From: Miltoncostaea sp963823515
GTDB taxonomy: Bacteria > Actinomycetota > Thermoleophilia > Miltoncostaeales > Miltoncostaeaceae
DNA length: 64,000 bases
NCBI GenBank assembly: GCA_963823515.1
Contig: CAWGMB010000004.1
Coordinates: 124,001 to 188,000, forward strand
Direction of reading: 5' to 3'
Shown: one piece after another, positions 57,305 through 64,000 of the stretch
Position numbering within the stretch: position 1 is the first letter of the stretch
How the letters are laid out: each line of letters begins with the position of its first letter
Program-made: the position numbers and the translations under genes
Notes under the pieces: model-generated
The model's database searches: none
What the model was told of the DNA's origin: nothing
The model's input: the letters and a program-made list of their open reading frames with translations, nothing else

Positions 57305-59140
57305 GTGTCCGACTACCCGCTCATCGCCGATCACGGCCTGATAGGGGACCTCCAGACCGCAGCGCTGGTGAGCACCGACGGCTGCGTCGACTGGCTCTGC
57401 CTCCCCCGCTTCGACTCGCCGAGCATCTTCGGCTCGCTGCTGGACGCGGATGGCGGCGGGCACTTCAGGATCGCGCCCGAGCGCGGCGACTACGTCACCC
57501 GCCAGCTCTACTTCCCCGACACGGCGATCCTGGTCACCCGTTTCATGAGCGACGACGGCGTCGGCGAGCTGATCGACTTCATGCCCCCGACCCGCGGGAT
57601 CGTCGCCACGAACCGTCGTCGGCTGGTCCGATCCGTGCGCGTCGTCCGCGGCCGGATGCGCTTCCTGCTCGAGTGCGACCCGCGCTTCGACTACGGCCGG
57701 GCGCCGCACGAGCTCGAGGTGACCCACCAGGGGGCGGTCTTCCGGGCCCGGGACCTCCACCTCACGCTCCACGCCCCCGGGCTCGAGCAGCACGGGACCG
57801 GGGTCCGATCGAGCTTCGAGCTGTCGGAGGGCGGGGTCTCCGGCGCCATCCTCGAGTCGGCGGCCGAGGAGCCCCCGAGCGCGCTCGCGCTCAACGACAT
57901 CGACGCGCTCCTCGACGGCACCGAGCGCTTCTGGAAGGGCTGGCTCGCCGCCTCGCACTACCGCGGCCGCTGGCGCGACATGGTCTTCCGCTCGGCCATC
58001 ACCCTCAAGCTGATGATCTATGCGCCCACGGGGGCGCCGGTGGCCGCGCCGACGGCGGGCCTGCCCGAGCAGGTCGGGGGCGAGCGCAATTGGGACTACC
58101 GCTACACCTGGGTGCGCGATGGCTCGTTCTCCGTGTCCACCCTGCTCGCCCTGGGCTTCACCGAGGAGGCCGGGGCGTTCATCCGCTGGCTCGGACACCG
58201 CATCCGCGAGCGCTCGGGCGACGGCAGGGGCCCGCTGCAGATCATGTACCGGGTCGACGGCTCCCCGGACCTCGATGAGATCTCGCTCGAGATGGACGGC
58301 TACCGCGGCTCGCGCCCGGTGCGGATCGGCAACGGGGCGGCCGATCAGTTCCAGCTCGACATCTACGGGGAGATGATCGACGCGATCGCCCAGGCGGACG
58401 CGGCGGGCCTGATGCTCGATCATGCCACCTGGGTCAACCTGTCCGCGACGATCGACTGGCTCTGCGACAACTGGAGCCGGGACGAGGCCGGGATCTGGGA
58501 GACGCGCGGCGGGCCGCAGGCCTTCACGTACGGGCGGCTGATGACATGGGTCGCCTTCGACCGTGCCGTGCGGCTGGCGGGCGCGCGCGGGCGCCCGGCC
58601 GATCTCGCGCGCTGGACGGCCGAGCGCGACCGGGTCTACCGGGAGATCATCGACCGGGGGTTCGATGCGGAGCTGGGCGCCTTCGTGCAGCACTACGGCT
58701 CGCAGGTGCTCGACGCCTCGCTCCTGAAGATGCCCCTGGTCGGGTTCATCGCGCCCGAGGACCCGATGTGGCGCTCGACGCTCGCGGCGATGGACCGGGC
58801 CCTGGTGTCCGACAGCCTGGTCTACCGGTACGACCCCGCCGCATCGCCCGACGGCCTTCGCGGGTCCGAGGGCACGTTCTCCATGTGCACCTTCTGGTAC
58901 GTCCAGGCCCTCGCCCGCTCCGGCCGTCTGCGCGACGCCCGGATCGTCTTCGAGAAGATGCACACCTACGCCAACCACCTCGGCCTCTACTCCGAGGAGA
59001 TCGGCCCCACGGGAGAGCAGCTCGGCAACTTCCCGCAGGCCTTCAGCCATCTCGCGCTGATCAACACCGCCACGATGCTGGCCGGCCTGCTGGACGGCTC
59101 CGGCGCGGACGCCGAGGGCGCGGGATCGATCGGGCGGTGA
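57305..59140 (+). CDS. GH15-family glucoamylase/trehalase-like enzyme
   Basis: 611-residue GH15 protein. N-terminal beta domain starts IADHGLIGDLQTAALVSTDGCVDWLCLPRFDSPSIFG. The (alpha/alpha)6 barrel carries GERNWDYRYTWVRDGSF and the second catalytic block LGLYSEEIGPTGEQLGNFPQAFSHLALI (Glu in EEIG). Mycobacterial homologues are trehalases; others hydrolyse glucans. The cell compartment is cytoplasmic by absence of a signal peptide. The GTG 57305 start precedes the family start. Confidence 0.92.
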   Translation: MSDYPLIADHGLIGDLQTAALVSTDGCVDWLCLPRFDSPSIFGSLLDADGGGHFRIAPERGDYVTRQLYFPDTAILVTRFMSDDGVGELIDFMPPTRGIVATNRRRLVRSVRVVRGRMRFLLECDPRFDYGRAPHELEVTHQGAVFRARDLHLTLHAPGLEQHGTGVRSSFELSEGGVSGAILESAAEEPPSALALNDIDALLDGTERFWKGWLAASHYRGRWRDMVFRSAITLKLMIYAPTGAPVAAPTAGLPEQVGGERNWDYRYTWVRDGSFSVSTLLALGFTEEAGAFIRWLGHRIRERSGDGRGPLQIMYRVDGSPDLDEISLEMDGYRGSRPVRIGNGAADQFQLDIYGEMIDAIAQADAAGLMLDHATWVNLSATIDWLCDNWSRDEAGIWETRGGPQAFTYGRLMTWVAFDRAVRLAGARGRPADLARWTAERDRVYREIIDRGFDAELGAFVQHYGSQVLDASLLKMPLVGFIAPEDPMWRSTLAAMDRALVSDSLVYRYDPAASPDGLRGSEGTFSMCTFWYVQALARSGRLRDARIVFEKMHTYANHLGLYSEEIGPTGEQLGNFPQAFSHLALINTATMLAGLLDGSGADAEGAGSIGR

Positions 59141-59212
59141 CCACCCCCGGCTGAGCGCGCGACTGCGCGCCTCGGCTCCGGACCGCCCTCAGCCGTCGTC
59201 GCCCCCGGGCGA

Positions 59213-60181
59213 TCAGGGCGCGAAGGGGGCCACCTTCTCGGCGAAGAGGTCCATCGAGCGCCCGACCGCGTCCAGACCGGGGTTGCCGAAGTTCATGAGA
59301 CATGCGACCTCGTCGATCCCCAGCTCGGCGTACTCGTGCAGCCGTTCGACGCACTCCGAGGGCTCGCCGAAGATGAAGTGCTCGCGGGCGGTCTGCTCGT
59401 GCATGCGCGCACCGGAGCCGAGCGCGGCGATCCGCGGGTGCCCCCAGAGATCGTAGAAGTGCAGGAACCCCTCGGCGAAGAAGCGCACGGCCTCCTCGCG
59501 GGCCCTTCGGCCCTCGACGACGTGCGTCACCCGGTTGAGGCCGATCGGCTTGGGCTCCGCCGCCGCGGGCTCCGCGGCGCGGAAGACATCGACCGCCGCG
59601 CGCACGCCCTCGGGCGTCTGTGTGGCGCTGAGGATGAGGCCGTCACCGAGCCGCGCCGCCCGACGTAGGGCGCCCGCCGCACCGGCACCGACGTACAGGC
59701 GCGGAGACGGCCGGCTCAGGGGCTCCGGAAAGACGGTGTGGCCCTGGAGGGCGAACCCGGTCCCGTGCATCGTCACCGGCTGCCCGGACCACGCGGCACG
59801 TATCAGGGCGATACCCTCGCGCATCCTCCGGCCACGTTCATCGAGGCCGACGCCGAAGGCCGAGAACTCGTCCCGGGCGTAGCCCGCGGCCACGCCGAGC
59901 ACGAGCCTGCCGCCGGACATCACGTCGACCATCGCGGCGTCCTCGGCCACCCGCAGCGGGTGGTGCAGGGGTAGCAGGAGCATGTTCGTCCCGATGGCGA
60001 TCCGGCTCGTCGCGCCCGCGAGCGCAGCCGCGGTCATCAGGGGGGAGGGGTAGATCGTCCCCCCCGAGTGGTGCTCGTGGGCCCACAGGGTGTCGAAGCC
60101 GAGCGACTCGGCACGGGCGGCCTGGGCGAGCATCGCGTCGAAGGTCGGCTGGGACTGGACCGGGGCGAAGCCGAAGCGCAT
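59213..60181 (-). CDS. LLM class F420-dependent oxidoreductase
   Basis: 322-residue luciferase-like TIM barrel. Start MRFGFAPVQSQPTFDAMLAQAARAESLGFDTLWAHEHH, then IAIGTNMLLLPLHHPLRVAEDAAMVDVMSGGR and VAAGYARDEF; SPRLYVGAGAAGALRRAARLGDG. These fit the actinobacterial F420 family rather than FMN monooxygenase, but cofactor choice is inference. Its ATG directly follows the cydB stop codon on the same strand, so it is part of the cydAB transcript. Confidence 0.88.
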   Translation of the reverse strand: MRFGFAPVQSQPTFDAMLAQAARAESLGFDTLWAHEHHSGGTIYPSPLMTAAALAGATSRIAIGTNMLLLPLHHPLRVAEDAAMVDVMSGGRLVLGVAAGYARDEFSAFGVGLDERGRRMREGIALIRAAWSGQPVTMHGTGFALQGHTVFPEPLSRPSPRLYVGAGAAGALRRAARLGDGLILSATQTPEGVRAAVDVFRAAEPAAAEPKPIGLNRVTHVVEGRRAREEAVRFFAEGFLHFYDLWGHPRIAALGSGARMHEQTAREHFIFGEPSECVERLHEYAELGIDEVACLMNFGNPGLDAVGRSMDLFAEKVAPFAP

Positions 60182-61191
60182 CTACATCTCCTCCTCCAGG
60201 CGGCTCCGCTGATCGAGCGCGAACAGGAGGGCGATCGATGGGACCACGAGGACGATCGCCACGACGAACACGACCAAGCACCCAGGCGAGCGTCGAGGAG
60301 TCGCCGGCGGCGGCGTCCCACGTGAGGGTCTCCGGCAGGACGTACGGCCACTGCGCGACGCTCCAGGCGCCCACGATCGCCGCCACCGCCCCCGCCGCGA
60401 GGATCCGGGTCCCACGCGGCCGGCCGAGGGCCAGCAGCACGAGCACCGCGACCCCGCACGCGACGGAGACGGCCACGAGCGGGAGCCCCTCGTCGACCAG
60501 GCGCTCGTAGGTCCGCGTGGCGTCAGCGCGAAGGACGAGGATCCCTGCGACGGCCAGGATCCCGGCGGCGGCGCCGGCCCCCAGGGCGCGTCGGGTGAAG
60601 TACCGCTCGAGCGCCGGCGTCGCCGAGGCGGCGGGCGTCGGCGATCAGATAGACCGCGGCCAGGTACGCGCAGGCCGCCACCGCCAGGGCTCCGACGGCG
60701 ATGCCGCTCGGGTTGAGCCAGCTGGTCCACGGGTCGCCGGCCGCGTTGCCCGGCGGCACCCGTCCCGAGGCGATGCCGCCGAGCACGGCTCCCAGGAAGA
60801 ACGGGGTGAGCACCGACGAGACGGCGAACGTGGCCCCGTAGACGCGCCGCATCCCGAGGCGGGTCGAGACCGCGCGGAAGGCGAAGCCCGAGCCGCGCAG
60901 GACGATGCCCAGCGCGGCGAGGGTCAGCGGCACGAAGAGGGTCGAGAAGATGGCCGAGTAGGCGGACCCGAAGGCCGTCCAGAGGACCACGATGCAGAAG
61001 ATCAGCCAGACGTGGTTGGCCTCCCACACCGGCCCGATGGATCGGTCGATCAGCGCGCGCGGACGCTCGCCGCGAGACGCTCCGCCGCCGGTGAGATCCC
61101 AGAAGCCGGCGCCGAAGTCGGCGCCGCCAAGCAGCGCATAGAGCACGACGCCGACGACGAGCACGACGAGGCAGCCGTCGGCCGCGCTCAT
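60182..61191 (-). pseudogene. cydB: Cytochrome bd ubiquinol oxidase subunit II, two frameshifts
   Basis: CydB is the partner of CydA in the bd-type terminal oxidase. Frame 1 (61191 down to about 60625) has GGADFGAGFWDLTGG, GPVWEANHVWLIFCIVVLWTAFG. After YLIADARRLGDAG the reading continues in frame 2 as LERYFTRRALGAGAAAGILAVAG, and near 60275 in a third frame (VVFVVAIVLVVPSIALLFALDQRS). Each shift needs one base removed (near 60611-60613 and 60275-60276). The restored protein is about 335 residues. ATG 61191 overlaps the cydA stop. Confidence 0.85.
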
Positions 61192-62630
61192 GCGGCGGTC
61201 TCCCGATCGGGCGGGCCGGGCGGGACGGCCCCGCGCGGGCCATAGGGCACGTCCGATTCGCCCAGATCGCCCTCGCGCCAACGGCGGGTCATGCCGCGGA
61301 TCACCAGCACCAAGGCGACCGCGAGGGCCGCGTAGAGCACGAGGATCGACGCGAACGAAGTCCAGACGAAGGCCTCGGACGCCCCGGTCACCGCCTGCTC
61401 GGTGCGCAGGATGCGGTAGACGATCCACGGCTGGCGCCCCACCTCGGTGACGATCCAGCCCGATTCGAGGCAGAGGTAGGCGGCGATCGGCGCCACGACC
61501 GCGAGCCGCAGTAGCCAGGTGCTCTCGACGACGTCCGCGCGCCGGCGCCACCACAGGACCGCGAACCAGGCCGCAAGCAGGGTGAGCGCGGTCCCGAGCC
61601 CGACCATCACGTCCCACGCCAGGTGCACGATGTTGGTCGCCGCCACGGTGGGCCGCTCGTCCGGGGGCACCGCGTCGAGGCCGGTCACCACGGTGGAGGT
61701 CCCGCGCGACGGATCGCTCAGGATCGAGGCGAGACCCGGGATCCTGAGCCCGCCGCTCACCGTTCCGTCGGCGTTCAGCCGGCCCAGGAGGATCTCGGGC
61801 CTGTCGGGGCCCGTCGTCGTGTTCAGTTCCATGGCGGCGAACTTGATCGGCTGGTCCTCGTAGATGGCGCGGGCGACGAAGTCACCCACGAGCATCTGGA
61901 GCGGCATCGCGGCCGCCGCCACGGTGAAGGGCAACAGGAAGCCAAGGCGGTGATAGCGGTCGCGGCGCCCGCGGAGCATTCCCGCCGCGTAGACCGACGC
62001 CACCAGGAACCCGGCGCAGATGAATGCCGCGACGTACATGTGGGCGAACGTGTAACCGGCCGCGCCGTTGAAGATGACCGACCAGACATCGACGTCGACG
62101 ACCTCGCCGGCGGCGTCGGTGGTGAATCCGCCGGGCTGATTCATCCAGCCGTTGGCCGAGAGCACCATGAAGGCCCCGCCGAGCCCGCAGAGCGGAATCG
62201 GCACTCCGCTCCAGAAGTGCGCCCAGGGGCTCAGGCGCCGCCACCCGTAGATATAGATCGAGATGAAGATCGCCTCGAGGAAGAAGAAGATGCCCTCGAG
62301 CGCGAAGGCGATGCCGATCACGTCCCCGAACCGGTCGAAGAGGCCCGGCCAGAGCATCCCCATCTCGAAGCTGAGGACGGTGCCGGTGACCGCCCCGACC
62401 GCGAAGGTCACGGCGGCGACCTTCGACCACCGCTCGGCGAGCCGCATGTAGTCCGCGTCGTCCCGGCGCAGCCCCAGGTAGTTGGCCATGAGCATCAGGA
62501 GCGGGAAGACCACTCCGAGGGGGACCAGGATGATGTGCACGCCGAGCGTGAAGGCCATCTGGCTCCGGGCGGGGAGCAGCTGACCGGGCGCGTCGGCCGC
62601 GGCGAGGGCGAGTGCGTCCGCCATGCTCAT
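61188..62630 (-). CDS. cydA: Cytochrome bd ubiquinol oxidase subunit I
   Basis: 480-residue subunit carrying hemes b558, b595 and d in the cytoplasmic membrane; quinol oxidase with high O2 affinity. Family features: FTLGVHIILVPLGVVFPLL with heme ligand His, EAIFISIYIYGWRRLSPWAHFWSG, AGYTFAHMYVAAFICAGF, KFAAMELNTTTG (quinol site) and GRQPWIVYRILRTEQAV. The Q loop is the short form. Start ATG 62630 is supported by hydropathy. First gene of cydA-cydB-LLM transcript. Confidence 0.96.
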   Translation of the reverse strand: MSMADALALAAADAPGQLLPARSQMAFTLGVHIILVPLGVVFPLLMLMANYLGLRRDDADYMRLAERWSKVAAVTFAVGAVTGTVLSFEMGMLWPGLFDRFGDVIGIAFALEGIFFFLEAIFISIYIYGWRRLSPWAHFWSGVPIPLCGLGGAFMVLSANGWMNQPGGFTTDAAGEVVDVDVWSVIFNGAAGYTFAHMYVAAFICAGFLVASVYAAGMLRGRRDRYHRLGFLLPFTVAAAAMPLQMLVGDFVARAIYEDQPIKFAAMELNTTTGPDRPEILLGRLNADGTVSGGLRIPGLASILSDPSRGTSTVVTGLDAVPPDERPTVAATNIVHLAWDVMVGLGTALTLLAAWFAVLWWRRRADVVESTWLLRLAVVAPIAAYLCLESGWIVTEVGRQPWIVYRILRTEQAVTGASEAFVWTSFASILVLYAALAVALVLVIRGMTRRWREGDLGESDVPYGPRGAVPPGPPDRETAA

Positions 62631-62696
62631 GTGCCTTCGGCGCCCCTTCCGATGCGTCGGTCGGTGGTCCCGCCGCGGGACACGGGGGACGGTACA

Positions 62697-62724
62697 GGTG
62701 GCCGGTGGCCGGTGGCCGGTGTCC
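62697..62724 (+). repeat. 7-bp tandem repeat, about 4 units
   Basis: GGTGGCC repeated three times plus a GGTGTCC variant, between the cydA start and the MFS remnant. Likely a slippage-prone spacer; no function shown. Confidence 0.7.
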
Positions 62725-62851
62725 CGCCCGCGGCGCGGCGGGGGCCGTCCGTGCGCCTCCGGGCCGCCCGGTCCTCGCCGTCGCCCCGCGACCCCGGGTT
62801 CATCCGCGCACCTGATCCGCGCGCCGTGGCGGCGCGTGTGCTCTCCTGGCG

Positions 62852-63625
62852 ATGATGAGTCCCGATCACGTGGTGGGGCGAGACGCCGGGGCTCCCGATG
62901 CGGCCGGGACCGCGCGGGACGGTGGATCGCCGCGGCGTCGGTGGCGCGCGCTCATGCTCATCGCCGCCGTCCAGGTGCTGGTCATGAGCGTCTGGTTCAG
63001 CGCGTCCGCGGTGATCCCCTCGCTCCGGGACGCCTGGGGGATCTCGTCGGGTGAGGCCTCCTGGCTGACCGGCGCCGTGCAGATCGGCTTCGTCGTCGGT
63101 GCTCTGGCATCGGCACTCCTCACCCTCGCCGACCGGGTCCCGGCGCGCATCCTCATCGCCGTGTGCGCGGCGGGCGCCGCCGGCACGAACGCGGCGGTCG
63201 CGCTGTTCGCCGGCGGGATCGAGCTCGCCGTGCCGCTGCGGTTCCTGACGGGCGTGTTCCTGGCCGGCGTCTACCCGGTGGGGATGAAGCTGATGGCATC
63301 GTGGTTCGTCCGCGGGCGGGGGCTCGCGAGGCTGACCGGCGCCGTGCAGATCGGCTTCGTCGTCGGTGCTCTGGCATCGGCACTCCCCACCCTCGCCGAC
63401 CGGGTCCCGGCGCGCATCCTCATCGCCGTGTGCGCGGCGCCACTGGCCGTCAGCACGCCCGATCCCGTCCTCTGCGCGGAATGCGGAAACGTCTTCGGCG
63501 GTGGCGCGGAGGCGGGTACGGTGTGCCCCTACTGCACGGGGTCTCTGCATCCCCTCCCCGCCGCTCGCCAAGCGCTGGGCGGGGTGCCCCCGGACATCGA
63601 CTCCTCGACGGGAGGCGCGCAATGA
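62852..63625 (+). CDS. MFS transporter fragment fused to a zinc-ribbon tail, with internal duplication
   Basis: 257-residue frame. The first half is the N-terminal part of an MFS permease (WRALMLIAAVQVLVMSVWFSASAVIP, TM1-4, GVYPVGMKLMASWFV). The frame then repeats an earlier stretch and, instead of the rest of the permease, ends in a zinc ribbon (CAECGNVF and CPYCTGSL). The join lies at about 63439, where the repeat ends. Transport function is lost by truncation. The fusion could be an assembly artefact or recombination product. Its stop overlaps the next ATG, so the tail probably belongs to the downstream gene set. Confidence 0.6.
   Translation: MMSPDHVVGRDAGAPDAAGTARDGGSPRRRWRALMLIAAVQVLVMSVWFSASAVIPSLRDAWGISSGEASWLTGAVQIGFVVGALASALLTLADRVPARILIAVCAAGAAGTNAAVALFAGGIELAVPLRFLTGVFLAGVYPVGMKLMASWFVRGRGLARLTGAVQIGFVVGALASALPTLADRVPARILIAVCAAPLAVSTPDPVLCAECGNVFGGGAEAGTVCPYCTGSLHPLPAARQALGGVPPDIDSSTGGAQ
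63063..63172 (+). repeat. 110-bp direct repeat, copy 1
   Basis: Matches 63330-63439 with one mismatch (CTCC-T-CACC against CTCC-C-CACC). Offset 267 bp, a multiple of three, so both copies read in the same frame. Confidence 0.9.
63330..63439 (+). repeat. 110-bp direct repeat, copy 2
   Basis: Second copy of the 110-bp segment. Flanked downstream by the zinc-ribbon coding sequence instead of the permease. Confidence 0.9.
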
Positions 63626-64000
63626 GCGTCCGCAGCATCGTCTCGCTCCGGCTGGGCGGCACCGACGTCCTCGCGGGGCTGCCCCTGCTCGAGCGCCAGG
63701 CGGCGATGTCGATCCTGATGCGCGGTCCGATGGCCCGCTGGGGCGTGGGCTCACACGGTCCGCTCCACACCGGGTCCTCCGGCCTGTCGATGATCAAGTC
63801 GGGCCGCGTCGAGATCGTCGCGACGACCGAGGATGGACGCGATCTCGTGCTCGCCGAGGCAGGCGAGGGCGAGGTGCTCACCTGTCCCCCCACGGGGCTC
63901 GGCGAGGGCGAGGTGATCATGCGCGCCCTCGCCGACACCTGGATCTGCCCCCTCGACAACGCGCACCTGCGCGACCTGGCGGCCTATCCGTCGGTACTCA
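63622..64000 (+). CDS. Cyclic nucleotide-binding-like (Crp/Fnr) domain protein, partial
   Basis: Starts at ATG 63622 overlapping the preceding stop (ATGA) and runs out of the window. The sequence has a cNMP-binding roll: LAGLPLLERQAAMSILMRG, SGLSMIKSGRVEIVATTEDGRDLVLAEAGEGEVL. The region after the window would hold the phosphate-binding cassette and DNA-binding end, so class and ligand cannot be judged. Confidence 0.7.
   Translation, partial: MSVRSIVSLRLGGTDVLAGLPLLERQAAMSILMRGPMARWGVGSHGPLHTGSSGLSMIKSGRVEIVATTEDGRDLVLAEAGEGEVLTCPPTGLGEGEVIMRALADTWICPLDNAHLRDLAAYPSVL

Overview
This window is GC-rich bacterial chromosome with long GC-biased codons, frequent GTG and TTG starts, and many 4-base ATGA/GTGA/TTGA gene overlaps. 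Several features point to Actinomycetota: a dnaK-grpE-dnaJ-hspR-clpB operon with HspR-type operator half-sites, a PgsA/PimA-like phosphoinositide pair, an F420-type luciferase-like oxidoreductase and a PPOX-fold protein, and an MMPL exporter. The deep-branching, Thermoleophilia-like flavour is an inference from gene content only. I see no phage, insertion sequence, CRISPR array or rRNA operon. There is one tRNA, tRNA-Ala(UGC).

Layout. 0-4 kb: phospholipid/glycolipid genes on the minus strand, then a FAH-family hydrolase, an unknown protein and an endonuclease III-like enzyme. 4-11 kb: one proteostasis operon (dnaK, hsp20, grpE, dnaJ, hspR, clpB) behind a TTGACA promoter flanked by two HspR-like inverted repeats. 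11-17 kb: small membrane and unknown proteins, a sulfotransferase, a GYD-domain protein, a metallo-beta-lactamase-fold hydrolase and a secreted phosphodiester glycosidase-like protein. 17-22 kb: an orphan sensor kinase followed by a surface-glycan cluster (DegT aminotransferase, DUF354 protein, FlaA1/CapD-type epimerase/dehydratase). 22-26 kb: a membrane-anchored pseudokinase, a PPOX/HxlR pair and lon. 26.4-27.1 kb: a gene-free, repeat-rich stretch.

27.9-32 kb holds the most unusual gene set: a LysR regulator, an SdhA/AprA/NadB-like flavoprotein, a ComA-family phosphosulfolactate synthase and an ATP sulfurylase. The last three genes overlap by four bases each. Their predicted chemistries line up as sulfate to APS to sulfite to phosphosulfolactate, which suggests a sulfonate-making operon; the middle step is my inference. 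32-41 kb: a chemoreceptor without a periplasmic domain, two secreted glycosidase-like proteins, NhaA, a YihY protein, and a partner-switch stress module (two RsbW-like proteins and a STAS protein) whose sigma factor survives only as a remnant. 41-54 kb: UppP, a subtilisin-like protease, assorted enzymes, tRNA-Ala, an MMPL exporter with a long coiled coil, and a tandem alpha/beta hydrolase. 54-64 kb: a Tat-exported sulfatase, a cation antiporter, a GH15 enzyme, an LLM oxidoreductase, cytochrome bd (cydAB), an MFS remnant with an internal duplication, and a cNMP-binding-like gene cut by the window end.

Several otherwise healthy genes are broken by single-base indels: the S8 protease, the MMPL gene, the tandem hydrolase, cydB (twice), a DUF-type membrane gene and possibly the MBL gene. 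The density suggests sequence or assembly error as much as decay, so those entries should be read as probable genes with unresolved frameshifts.
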